Origin: Acanthosepion pharaonis
Taxonomy: Eukaryota; Mollusca; Cephalopoda; Sepiida; Sepiidae
Reading direction: 5' to 3'
Assembly: GCA_903632075.3 (NCBI GenBank)
Contig: CAHIKZ030005498.1
Coordinates: forward strand, 2,736,001-2,800,000
DNA: 64,000 nt
In this document: one piece after another, positions 54,308 to 64,000 of the stretch
Layout of the letters: every line of letters begins with the position of its first letter
Position numbering within the stretch: position 1 is the stretch's first letter
Position numbers and translations under genes: made by a program
Notes under the pieces: model-generated
Told to the model about the DNA's origin: nothing
The model's input: the letters and a program-made list of their open reading frames with translations, nothing else
Database searches by the model: none

Positions 54308-54614
54308 TGTTACGGTTTTTTTGGGTATATCGTATATAACTAGTGAGCGAGTCAGAATGACTTATTTCCCTTTATAGTCGACCAATAGAAGGTTGACCAA
54401 TCAGAAGCCGCACGACACTGTATTCGTCGTGTATAAAGGCGGCCATCTTGTTTCCTCTACCGGAAGGACCAAAGGCGACCAGGAGTAGGATGAACTACAC
54501 TCTGCTGTGATATCCACTGCGAACCTAAAGTACACTTTCCTACTGTCTCCGAAATATTCACTGCCAACCTCTGGATTCTATACTCGAAGACGACCGTCAT
54601 GAAAATGTCTAACA
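54308..54614 (+). mobile_element. Solo LTR, family 1, copy 4 (inside a PLE)
   Basis: TGTTACGG...GTCTAACA, 307 bp, inverted TGTTA/TAACA ends. Perfect 5-bp duplication CTGTA at 54303-54307 and 54615-54619. Two CCAAT motifs (54382-54386, 54397-54401) precede TATAAA (54432-54437). Removing it rejoins the PLE 3' UTR exactly as in the uninterrupted copy at about 5260-5300. No internal region. Confidence 0.9.
54382..54437 (+). promoter_or_regulatory. CCAAT and TATA boxes of LTR family 1
   Basis: CCAAT twice, then GTGTATAAAGGCGGCCATC. The spacing (30-50 bp) is that of a Pol II promoter and the block is kept in all four copies (22.38, 52.51, 54.43 kb; weak at 7.13 kb). Transcription would start about 25-30 bp after TATAAA. 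Confidence 0.6.
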
Positions 54615-54619
54615 CTGTA

Positions 54620-54850
54620 TTCATTTCAATACTTGTCCGGCTTAGGAGATTTTTGTGGTTTAGCATATGTGCTGATTCCTTAAGTTTTCGAATATTCCAA
54701 TGCTTTTCTCTGTCTATTATTTCAACCTCATTTCATAGGGGGCAGTGATCTCCTTTTTCCCTCCACTGTGGTCAACTCCGCTTGACTTTTATATTTCGCC
54801 TCGATATTCTTGCAGTTTTCTCTTAAGGTGGTTGTGTTCCTCCTTTATAG
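54620..54850 (-). pseudogene. PLE GIY-YIG fragment (minus)
   Basis: Minus strand carries the KNLLS.PDK..IN end and the ..EIIDREKHWNIRKLKESA-like block upstream (54710-54640), matching 5260-5400. Interrupted by stops. Ends at the head-to-head junction at about 54850. Confidence 0.6.
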
Positions 54851-55475
54851 GTAAGGCTTCAAAGCCGTAACGCAAGAGGAAATAGAAAAATTAGGTGTAG
54901 CTGAATACATACAGAGGGAACAGGGAGACCACTCCCCCTTGTGGGATGAGGTTGAAATAATAGACAAAGAATATCACTCGAAAATACGAAAACCTAAAGA
55001 ATCAACACATATGCTAAGCCACAAAAATCTCTTAAGCCGGCCAAGAACAGAAATAAATACAATATGGGAAGCAGAGAAAAGTGATAAAGAAAAGTGCTAG
55101 AGAGATAGAGAAAAGCAATAATAACAACAAAATTGTAATATGAGGTTTGGTAAAAATTGGTTCTAAGTTTATAGGTACCCAAAATTCATACATATGTCCC
55201 AGTAGATAAAACATTTGCTGGATACAGTGACTTGATCCAAAGAGTTGTGAGTTCAATACTTGTCTACTGCAGCGGTGAGCAGAAACTTGGAGAGCTTAGT
55301 TAGAGGGAGACAACTGAAACATATGGAAGAGGCATGGCCCGTGGAACTAAAACAATCTATCCCGCAGGACAAAATAAAGGGTTCAGTTCGAAATTCCAAT
55401 CACCTGAAGAACGGCCGAATCGTTGTGAATTTGGTAATAAAGAGGAGGAAAATATAAATAATTACAATACTTCAT
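54851..55475 (+). pseudogene. PLE GIY-YIG C-terminus, 3' UTR and hammerhead-like core (plus)
   Basis: 54867-55100 is open: VTQEEIEKLGVAEYIQREQG, DHSPLWDEVEIIDKEYHSK, IRKPKESTHMLSHKNLLSR, PRTEINTIWEAEKSDKEKC, stop. This is the best-preserved PLE endonuclease end in the window. Then UTR, a tRNA-like stretch (55200-55265, GAGTTCAATACTTG), and CCTGAAGAACGGCCGAATCG at 55402-55421: a core whose stem II loop is deleted. Confidence 0.75.
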
Positions 55476-56146
55476 CTCAGAAATATAGACAGTAATTGAA
55501 TATATTTATGTTGGTGTGTTTTAGTGTGAAGGGGTCACAGCCCCTTTTGCTTCAGTGTGAAAAGTTCATGTTACATAGTTCGAAAGGAAAACCCGGACGA
55601 AATTTACTTCAAGGTTTCGCGTTGTTTTTATACCTGAAATGCTGCTAGGTTTGTTTGGGGTTGCTCCTACTACGTCTGTTAGGGCTCTACAGCGCGAATC
55701 ATGAACCCATAATAAACATTCAGGATATAGGATTGACAAATACTAGACAAATACCTCAGCGTATGGATCGGTTATGACAAATTTATTATAGGAGTAAAGA
55801 AATCAATATGCAAGCAGATAGTAAACCAAACATTTGTCATATTCTTAGACTCATCAGACCGAAACTTTCATAGGAATGTCAATCATAGCGCCAGATTCGT
55901 TCAGAAATATCTAAACACCCTGCTGGATACGGCCGCTTTCTCTGATTAAAATTGGAATTTAGTGGCTGAAGGATGGCCAGCAGGGAGAACCATTCTACTT
56001 TGAAATTCGTAGACTGGCATTCCAGAATCACAAGCAAAAACCTCGTGTATTTTCAACAGTGATAACAATTAAAATGTTCTAGCAACTAGTAACTGATAAA
56101 GGAACTTATGGCATAACCAAAACTGACCGCATGGTGAAAGAAAGGA

Positions 56147-56150
<4 letters not shown>
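55476..56150. other. No assignable feature
   Basis: Nothing recognised. Confidence 0.4.
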
Positions 56151-56151
<1 letters not shown>

Positions 56152-56182
<31 letters not shown>

Positions 56183-56480
56183 AAATAACAGTAAGATATA
56201 TAATCCGGTGTTCTTATAGATATTTTTATTTTTACAAAATAGTGCTCAATGTAAATTTACAGAGCATTAATATTATAAATTGATTTATTTAAAATATTTT
56301 TTTTTTCGCTACACAGTTCTAAACATATTTCAAAAATGGAGGCCTAAAAGCTACGAATTTAATTTTGTAATTAAATTAAAGACATTAGTTCCATTTCATC
56401 CTCAAGCGAATTTTGGAGTAACTTTTAAAATTACTGGGTTTTAAAGACACAGCTAAAATCATAATTCACGTTTACAAGGT
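56152..56480. mobile_element. Hammerhead-associated family A terminus
   Basis: (TA)n at 56152-56180, AACAGTAAGATATATAATCC, AGTGCTCAATGTAAATTTAC AGAGCAT (shared tail hairpin), then the minus-strand CTGTGTAGCGAAAAA cleavage-side block at 56313-56327. Matches 8590-8760 closely. Confidence 0.55.
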
Positions 56481-57142
56481 TACAGAGAAATCCATTCAAC
56501 CAGACAAGGGGTGTCTGCGTGTTCATTATGTCTGTATTTTGATGTATCCGATATTAGTTACGTTTTGGTAGGGGTAGGGATGTATTTTTTGAATGCATGT
56601 CGTCTGGATTTTTTAAAAATTTATTGTTAACGGCAAACATTTTTACGGCATTTTTCTCTATTTGTATATTTAAAGATTTTTGGGGGTGTTTAGGTTAGAA
56701 TACGTTTTATTTAACTACGATTTGAAATATTTTAATTTTTAATTTTTAATATACTATATTTTTTAAGAACAATTAAATGTATTAGAATCCCTTATAGTAT
56801 GTAGAATTATTTTTACATCAAGTGTAAGTATGTATATTAGGTTACATTTTTTTTTGTATTTAAATATTATTTAAGTAAAATTTATGACAATGACGGCAAA
56901 AATAGTTACTTCATTTCACTGATTTAGTAAACTTTTATTTTTTTATATAAACCTAGTAATATATTGTTTCTCATGTAAGTACAAAGGACATGGGTCATTC
57001 ATAAGCTTACATCTTCTGGCATTTCTTATTAATTTCATTTTACTGTTGGTGTTTTATTGTATTCTTTTAAGTGCGTGTAGTACTAAGTAAAAAGAAGTTT
57101 AGGTTAGAATTCATTTTATTTAACTACAATTTTAATTACAAC

Positions 57143-57198
<56 letters not shown>

Positions 57199-57430
57199 TT
57201 ATGTATGTGTGGATTTCTATTTTGTGTTTATGTGTGTAGTTTTGATCTGATAACTTAAGTATCCACTTCATAAAATTAATAATAGAAAAATTCCTCTTCT
57301 CCTGATACTGCGAAATGCTAATCTAATCAGGTCGAAAATTTTCTTTATTATATAAAGAAACAAAAATTAATAATTATAAAATTCCTATCTGGGAATTTCC
57401 GACATTATCAATAGGCAAACTTTAGGCTCT
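56481..57430. other. AT-rich, (TA)n at 57149-57194
   Basis: No gene or element recognised. AGGTTAGAATNCRTTTTATT recurs at 56692 and 57102, suggesting a local duplication. Confidence 0.5.
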
Positions 57431-57432
57431 TG

Positions 57433-57435
<3 letters not shown>

Positions 57436-57494
<59 letters not shown>

Positions 57495-57625
57495 ACAAGC
57501 GCCCGCGTGTCTATGTGTGCGCTCGCGCGTGTACACGTGTGCGTGTCTGCGTGTGTCTGTGTGTGCGTGTGCGTGCGAAAACGGGTGTGTGTGCGTGTGC
57601 CTGTGTGCGTGCGTGCGTGTGGATA
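57436..57625 (+). repeat. (TG)n and GT-rich cryptic repeat
   Basis: Pure TG 57440-57493, then degenerate GTGTGC/GCGTGT to 57620. Confidence 0.95.
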
Positions 57626-57698
57626 GATACATAGATAAATAGATAGATACTTACAAAAATACTGATAGATAGATAGATAGATAGATATGAACAGAATG

Positions 57699-57751
<53 letters not shown>

Positions 57752-57762
57752 TGAACAGAATG

Positions 57763-57823
<61 letters not shown>

Positions 57824-57909
57824 TGAAGAGATTGTGGTAAATACATACATACGTACAAATATACATACATCCATACATTATGAAGAGAATGTGATAGAGA
57901 AATATGAAG

Positions 57910-57944
<35 letters not shown>

Positions 57945-58020
57945 AAAGATTGTGGTAAATAGATACATGCATACTTACATACATACAAACATACATACAT
58001 ACAAGATATGAAGAGAATGT

Positions 58021-58088
<68 letters not shown>

Positions 58089-58130
58089 TTAGCAGACTGG
58101 GATAGATAATATGATAGATATTAACAGACT

Positions 58131-58184
<54 letters not shown>

Positions 58185-58288
58185 TGAAGAGATTGTGGTA
58201 AATAGATACATACATACGTACATACATACAGATATACATACATACACAGATATGAAGAGAGTGAAGTAGAGAAAGGGGAAGAAACTCT

Positions 58289-58346
<58 letters not shown>

Positions 58347-58356
58347 TGAAGAGACT

Positions 58357-58398
<42 letters not shown>

Positions 58399-58408
58399 TG
58401 AAGAGACT

Positions 58409-58458
<50 letters not shown>

Positions 58459-58558
58459 TGAAGAGATTGTGGTAAATACATATATACGTACGTACATACA
58501 AACAAACATACATATATAGATATGAAGAGAATGTGTTAGAGAAATAGGAAGAAACTGT

Positions 58559-58604
<46 letters not shown>

Positions 58605-58614
58605 GAAGAGACTG

Positions 58615-58675
<61 letters not shown>

Positions 58676-58700
58676 TGAAGACACTGTGATAGATATATAT
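57626..58700 (+). repeat. (GATA)n composite array
   Basis: At least ten GATA blocks of 8-20 units separated by short spacers that recur (ATGAAGAGATTGTGGTAAATA with CATACATAC, ATGAAGAGACTAAGA, ATGAACAGAATGAGA). A higher-order repeat made from GATA blocks and a few spacer types. Long SIYLSIYL frames are artefacts. Confidence 0.95.
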
Positions 58701-59580
58701 ATACGTCCATTATTATATATAGTTAATGATATCGTTCAATGTTCGTGGTTGATGCAAATTAACAGTAACAACAACGCCTCCTTGCAACAAAATACATTAT
58801 CAATTACTGTCACACTTTGTTCAATTTTCGCAGCCTATATGTCGCTCTTAATGCTATTTGAAATTTTGTTTCTATTAACCGTCCTCTTTATTTGCTAATA
58901 ATTGCTCCTCACTGACATTAAAGGCGCTTTGATGATTCTCAAACAATCATGCAATGATTTCTGCTTTTCTCTTCGTTCATGAATTCTTCTATTGTACGCC
59001 AAATCGTACGTTTGAAATAATTATCCTTCCTGTCTTAATTATATCGAGAAAAGAATTGATTTTCTTTTAATTTTCAGAAAAAAGCCCTTTTTTTTTTCGT
59101 TTTTCGTTTCTGAATTATTGGTCACATGATCTGGAAAACTGTTGGTCTAATTTACAGGGTCTTTGTGGAATCTCTATTAAAAGAGCCAGATCAGGTTGAG
59201 TACCGCTGCCGTATACGGACAGAAGCTGGCAAGGTTTCACTTTCTAGTCTCGGTAGAGTCCAAAAGCGTCTTCCATTACTTGTGGGTTAGAAATTATTTA
59301 CAATTCTATAACGCCTTTCACGCAGACGAAACGAAACCCTTCGCTATTTTATGGCTATTTTCTCAAACTCAAGCTCAACCCAGGTTCACATTTTCCGCCG
59401 ACTGTTATGACACTTGCCAGATATTGAAAGTTTAATAATTGCATGATTGTAACATCTCCAATTCGTAACTCACGCTGAACATGCTGAAAAACTTGACCGC
59501 CTATTGCAATCTAAATTTAGCATTTATATTAATATTAAAATGATTATACTATTACTACTACTACTAATAATAATAATTAA
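58701..59580. other. No assignable gene
   Basis: AT-rich; the frame at 59196-59435 has no recognised domain. Confidence 0.45.
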
Positions 59581-59581
59581 C

Positions 59582-59600
59582 TCTATTTATAAAAGGCAGG

Positions 59601-59680
<80 letters not shown>

Positions 59681-60411
59681 CGAATGTGCGGCCGCAATTT
59701 TCGACGGATTTGCCCCAAAATTTACATGCACATGCTCCAAGTTAGCGGAATGGCCAAGACTGACTTTGCATTTCCCAACTCCCATCGATAGTGAAAATAA
59801 TCGATTTTTTCATGCTTCTACGGCAGTTTTCATGTAGAGTGCGGCCATTTTCTACTGGCCAGAGTGAGAGCCTATAGCTGGCTGTCACGAATAAGCAGGA
59901 AGATTCTATTGGCCAGCGTGAGAGCCAACAGCTGACTGACAGGAATGTTAACTAGCATGCAAGAATGCAAAAAAAATCTATAGCTGCATTCGTCACAAGT
60001 GGGAAAGAATTTAAATCTGCATGACACTACTCCAATTGGCTCATTCGCTTGCTTAAAATCAACGTTGATTCGATTCCACAGAATTGGGTTGGATGTGAAA
60101 AATTATTTGTTGTTAACATTCTTTTTTCATTCGGTTTTTCCAGTTACGAGTCCTTTTTTAAAGCTGATCGTTTTGTGTTCATTTTGTTTAGTTCTTTTTT
60201 GGTAACAGATTTAATGTTTAGTATAGAGCTTCTAAAAAATTCGCAGTGTGAGATAGGCAAGAAGTAAGGTATGTAGCAACATCAGCACGGCAAAGGGCAC
60301 TCCTTTAAAAGCAAGGAAGGGCAAAAATATTTTAAGTCAAGTGATAGCGATTGCTGTATGAGTCGTAAGATTTTTGAATCAAGAACGGGAAACGCCGGGC
60401 CATGCTGCTAG
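59582..60411 (+). mobile_element. Non-autonomous Helitron, copy C
   Basis: TCTATTTATAAAAGGCAGG at 59582, (TG)n to 59679, then about 730 bp matching 12660-13379, ending ATGCTGCTAG|T at 60411. The terminal hairpin is degraded (GGGAAACGCCGGGCC). The 5' flanking base is C rather than A. Confidence 0.8.
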
Positions 60412-60439
60412 TAACAATATAGAGAGAATCATGCAATAA

Positions 60440-60960
60440 AACCTGTACGTCCTTCATTCTCTGTCAGTGGTATTGCAGTCTGTAAGATACGTTTTGCAGA
60501 CGACATTGACCCCCATAGCAGGTAGTATCACTGAGCTCCTGGACTTTGCCAACAAATGTGTTGAAAAACAAGAACATATGGAATGGAGGTCAGCTCCTAT
60601 AAATCCAAAGTAATGGTGAATAGCACAAACAGTAACAACTGTGTCAATAATATCATGAATGGGAATTCAATGGAGGACGTGTCCAGTTTTAAATACTTAG
60701 GAGCAATCTTGTCTTGTCTAAAGATGGTACCTGCAACTTGGAAATCCGCACACGGATTGAAACAGCCATCGTATCGTTGGCCCAAATTGACAATAAATAT
60801 GGAGGCTCAAAATGAGCTTTTGGTTGGACAGTTTCAAACAATAGACAAGTATGACTATACCGGAATTGCTGATGGTTGCCGTTTATAAACCGCTGTGGAG
60901 GAGATTCAATACGACTTCGGCATTTGGATCCTACAACGATTACGAAAGTCAAGGGGATTA
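60440..60960 (+). mobile_element. RTE-like LINE, RT active-site region
   Basis: 60481-60510 reads CKIRFADDID, the (F/Y)ADD catalytic box of a reverse transcriptase. Following frames give GSITELLDFANKCVEK (one shift), SYKSKVMVNSTNSNNCV, then NIMNGNSMEDVSSFKYLGAI, the KSKVMV..N and FKYLGA blocks downstream of the active site. A later part continues to the IETAIVSLAQIDN-like region in another frame. Broken by frameshifts. Confidence 0.7.
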
Positions 60961-61054
60961 TGACGACGACGATGATTATTATGATGATTACTAATAAACC
61001 CTTCCACTAAAATAGCAAGAAATTACATCTCCGATTCGACCCTAAAATACCACC

Positions 61055-61305
61055 AGTCACAATGAATGGAGGTTCCCTCGGGGAGCCCCCCTGCCTTAAG
61101 CGACTATTGGGCCTCAAACTCAACCCAGACCTCGTGTGGAAATTCTACCTACGATCCGTCGCGAAAGATGAAGGAAAATTAGCCGGTTGCTTGTACCGCT
61201 ACAGTAAGGACATGACGCCCCATGCTATCTTTTATCTTTAAAAGTGCCAGATCGGGCCTAAAATGGATTACTACTGGCATATTTGGGCGGGAGTTCAATA
61301 GGTGT
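61055..61305 (+). mobile_element. LINE RT thumb fragment (CR1/Jockey-like)
   Basis: LGLKLNPDLVWKFYLRSVAK, then DEGKLAGCLYRYSKDM, then IFYL*KCQIGPKMDYYWHIW, AG. These are the W..Y...AK.A..LG.L.R and YK.QI.PKM.Y..HIW blocks. A T-rich segment (61305-61575) separates it from the tandem 3' ends that follow. Confidence 0.6.
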
Positions 61306-61570
61306 ACTTTCTTTATTATTTGAATTTTTTTTTTTTTGTTTTTTTTAATTAGAGGTAAAAATCGTAATTAAAACAATACACACGGCCATAAATAATATAG
61401 GATAAAAGGGAAGAACAGATTGAGCTAACCGGTTATCACTCTCCATTCATCTGAACTCGATCGATTAAAGTTAAATTTTTGTACACAAAATATTTTCCAC
61501 CCTACTATCCCTGTCTCACAGGCGAAACATTTCTTACTGATTTGTCACTATTTCTGTAAAAAGTACTAAG
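61306..61570. other. Poly-T and unassigned sequence between LINE parts
   Basis: Poly-T around 61327-61348, then unassigned AT-rich sequence. Confidence 0.4.
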
Positions 61571-61574
61571 ACGA

Positions 61575-62480
61575 ACTAGACTCTTTATTTCCAACAGTTC
61601 TAACCTCCACGGCTAGGACCCGCAGTGACACACAGATTGTAGCGAACCTCCATTCGTATTAGATTGGTGAGAATAAGTTCGACATAAGCAGCTTTTTCCA
61701 TCGAACCACTGCTCTGTGGAACCGATTCCCAAGAGGATGTTTCTACTTCCATGGAATTTATTCGCACAATCTACATTCCTTAATTCCACCAGTTCCAACC
61801 TCGACGGCTAGGACCCGCAGTGACACACACATTTTTGCGAAACGCCAATATTCCCTTCGTATTTCATTAGTGAGAAGTAAGTTCCACTTAAGCAGCTTCT
61901 TCCATCGAACCACTACTTTGTGGAACAGATTCCCAAGAGGATGTTTCCCAGATCGCTACACTCTTAACCTCTTCAAGTCTAGGGTTAACCGTTATCTTCT
62001 AGACATAACCCCATAAACTCTGCCTCTTACACTGTAACCCTCTACCTCGAGTGGCTCCCGGGCCTTAAACAGGGCGAACCTTACTGTAAAAAAGAAACAA
62101 TCTTCAGTCCTACAAACCATTTCTTCTGTTTATATAAGCAATGTTATTTTGAAAATAGTTCAGATAAACTATATTCTTTAGTTCCACCAGTTCTAACTTT
62201 CAAGTTTATGACCCACCATGCCACGCCCAATGTAGCGAACTACCCTCATTTCCTTCGTATTCCACTGGTGAGATGTAAGTTCTACTCGAGCAGCTTCTTC
62301 CCATGAAGCGCTTCTTTGTGAAACCGACTCCCAAGAGGATGCTCCCCCAATTAATACAGTCTTCACTAGTTCAGTGTTAATTGTTATCTTCCCTACATAA
62401 ACTGTGCTCATTACATCTTACTCTGTACCCTTCCACCTCGAGAGGCTCTTGGATCTTTTACAGGATGAAAATTATTTCAA
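61575..62480 (+). mobile_element. Three tandem LINE RT C-termini
   Basis: Units start near 61575, 61770 and 62165. Unit 2 is clearest: TSTARTRSDTHIFAKRQYSL, RISLVRSKFHLSSFFHRTTT, LWNRFPRGCFPDRYTLNLFK, SRVNRYLLDITP, stop. This is a LINE RT C-terminal end (SF..R....WN.LP......L..FK..). Unit 1 is cut after GCF; unit 3 is more diverged. Each is followed by a CTCGAGNGGCTC...GGGCC 3' tail. Related to the minus-strand copy at 19.9-20.1 kb. Confidence 0.7.
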
Positions 62481-62940
62481 AAAAAAAAATTGAGAACGCC
62501 ATTTTCTATGTACTAAAAGATTTCCCAATGCCCTCTTGATTCCTTTGAGGAATCCATTGATCAGAAGCTGATGGTCACATCTGTTCTTTTGTTCCATCAT
62601 CTTGGAGATGGTCTTGAGTTATTTTGTCTCTTTCAAAAATGTTCTGAAACAAAGACGGATTTGGGGTTCCTCTAATCCAAAGCTACGCTGAGGATTATTA
62701 GTAATCTCTGATATATCATCAGCAGATCAGATTCATTGGAGATCATAAATTTAGCTGCACTGAGTTCTCTTTCTCCTAGACTGGTTGCCAACCAAGGATG
62801 AACGGTGCCCTACTATTTAACCCATTGTTATGCGATTAATTTCGGAAGAACTGAATACAAAGACCTTGTACTTAACAGGAGGGACCATTAGGTGCAACAG
62901 TTCTTTGTTTATAAAACATGTTTCATAAAACATGTTTTAT
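62481..62940. other. No assignable feature
   Basis: An AAAACATGTTTCATAAAACATGTTTTAT direct repeat occurs near 62917-62941; nothing else recognised. Confidence 0.4.
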
Positions 62941-62941
62941 A

Positions 62942-63290
62942 GGATTGGAGGCATTACATATTAATCAACCATAATATTTTAAGGGATATAAATTGATTTC
63001 ATTTTGAGAACTCTTTCGTTATTCTTTCTATTCTAATTTCTTTTATCGGATTGTGGACCTTACTTATCAATCAGGCGCCGTAATTTTGAATAGAAATATA
63101 TTAACTTTATTTTGAAACCTCTTTCGAAATTCTTTCTGGTCCAAGCCTTTTTATCGGATTGGAGACCTTACTTATCAATCAGCCAACGTAATTTTGAATA
63201 GAAATAAATTGACTTCATTTTGTTACAAGTTTGGTTATTCTATCTGCTATAAAACTCTGTAGGATTGGAAACCTTCATTATCAAACCACG
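62942..63290 (+). repeat. Tandem repeat, about 105-115-bp unit, three units
   Basis: GGATTGGAGGCATTACAT (62944), GGATTGTGGACCTTACTT (63049), GGATTGGAGACCTTACTT (63160) and GGATTGGAAACCTTCATT (63263) start successive units, each with a TTATCAATCA, TTTTGAATAGAAAT, TTCATTTTG order. Confidence 0.8.
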
Positions 63291-63820
63291 TAATATGTCA
63301 CAACAAGTGGTTCCATTTAAATGGTATGATGTCAGAGGCTAGGTTTTCTATTGAGTTGCTTGCAGAATATATCGAGAAAGAATTTACCTTGTTCAATTTT
63401 GATGCCATGATATAGAAACTCGGGCAATTGTAAATGCCCGGCGTGTATTTTTTCGTATATTTTTTTCTCTGGTTAAACTAGGATATAGCCAACATGTCTA
63501 CACTGCGTGCCAGTTTGTTTACATTGCGCAGATCAGTACGAAAATTTCAGTGATTGCGCAGGTCAGTGTTGTAAATATTGTGTGAAAATCTTGTGTGAAT
63601 TGATTGGACGGTTTTTGAAATATTAGAAAAAAAGTTATCTCGATAATAATTTGGCACGTAGTGTATTCAAGTTAGTTCTCCGTATTAATGAAATAAAAAA
63701 AAAATTACGTCGCTTACTTTTGATTTCACGACCGTTTTGCATAATCTCAAATCTCGGATCACAAGTTTTAAATGCGCCACAGTTTTGATCCGATGCCGAG
63801 GTTGAATTTATGCCGATGAA
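63291..63820. other. No assignable feature
   Basis: AT-rich; GCGCAGRTCAGT is repeated at 63525 and 63556. Nothing else recognised. Confidence 0.4.
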
Positions 63821-64000
63821 ATGGCGAAAAAGAAAACTGTAGGCGTTCTTGATGGACAGAAGGAAACATTTGGGGCTCTCATTCCAGTTCGGACTTTCCA
63901 CCCTGATTTGTCCGAGAGGAACAGCAGAGCAGAAGAAGTGATGCCCCCCCCCGATCAAGATGGATGCTGCAGATGTAGTATCTGTTCCGTGCAAGGGTCC
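63821..64000 (+). CDS. Hypothetical open frame, partial at window edge
   Basis: From ATG 63821 the plus strand is open to the end of the window (60 codons): MAKKKTVGVLDGQKETFGA, then a run including PVRTFHPDLSERNSRAEEV, MPPPDQDGCC and CSICSV. No family recognised. An in-frame C9 run encodes three prolines. The opposite strand is open too (119 codons, 63994-63635), which weakens the case. Could be the first exon of a host gene, the start of a transposon ORF, or chance. Confidence 0.2.
   Translation, partial: MAKKKTVGVLDGQKETFGALIPVRTFHPDLSERNSRAEEVMPPPDQDGCCRCSICSVQGS

Noticed and set aside
57511..58239. 242-codon minus-strand frame rich in Ile, Tyr, Leu, Ser
   Set aside because: Translation of (GATA)n and GT-rich repeats; no protein evidence.

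Overview
The window is animal genomic DNA and reads as repeat-saturated, gene-poor intergenic (or very large intronic) sequence. It carries dozens of (TA)n, (GATA)n and (TG)n tracts, decayed non-LTR, Penelope-like, LTR, Helitron and Tc1/mariner elements, and tRNA-derived SINE-like sequence. I infer a mollusc, most likely a coleoid cephalopod (octopus-like), from this mixture; that is pattern recognition, not proof. I found no convincing host protein-coding gene. Almost every reading frame I could interpret is a transposon remnant or a microsatellite read as protein. An open frame running off the right edge (63821 on) is the only weak host-gene candidate.

Layout. 0.1-1.7 kb: two LINE remnants. 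2.3-3.9 kb: an inserted segment and a TTAA-flanked MITE. 4.8-6.0 kb: a Penelope-like element (PLE) 3' half with RT end, GIY-YIG region, tRNA-like 3' region and hammerhead-like core. 6.7-7.8 kb: an LTR copy, a Tc1-like fragment and an unclassified repeat. 8.5-14 kb: hammerhead-type inverted elements, a defective TIR transposon, a Helitron and a second transposon copy. 14.7-18.2 kb: a Helitron, a LINE split by a solo LTR, a second MITE. 18.9-20.5 kb: two head-to-head hammerhead elements and a LINE. 21-27 kb: LINE pieces, a solo LTR, and a TIR transposon containing nested hammerhead elements. 27.4-31 kb: a 166-bp satellite, a SINE head, two Tc1-like elements, a GC-rich triple hairpin and a tandem PLE-terminus array. 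32-36 kb: AT-rich sequence and a LINE 3' end. 36.6-38 kb: an almost full-length mariner with TIRs. 39-43 kb: more hammerhead copies, LINE pieces and two solo LTRs. 43.6-46.7 kb: microsatellites and a 1.2-kb purine-rich minisatellite. 47-50 kb: a dense cluster of hammerhead-type elements and their tails. 50.5-51.8 kb: a complete non-autonomous Helitron. 52.4-55.5 kb: solo LTRs and head-to-head PLE fragments. 57-58.7 kb: a GATA array. 59.6-62.5 kb: a Helitron and LINE fragments. 62.9-63.3 kb: a roughly 110-bp tandem repeat.

The most interesting content is a network of small elements that can be folded by hand into hammerhead ribozymes (HHRs). Several unrelated families occur. They often sit as head-to-head inverted pairs flanked outward by (TA)n, and several share a terminal hairpin module (UGCUC...GAGCA). 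One copy (19377-19435) satisfies every invariant of the hammerhead consensus. Two families with unrelated stems (three copies at 19.8, 39.3 and 47.0 kb; one at 47.4 kb) carry UUGAUAA in place of CUGANGA. That is a concerted exchange of the C3-G8 tertiary pair to U3-A8, with the other invariant positions kept. PLE fragments here carry a related but less complete HHR-like core next to a GIY-YIG endonuclease remnant, so PLE-type retroelements are a plausible origin. All folds were done by eye and none is experimentally supported.
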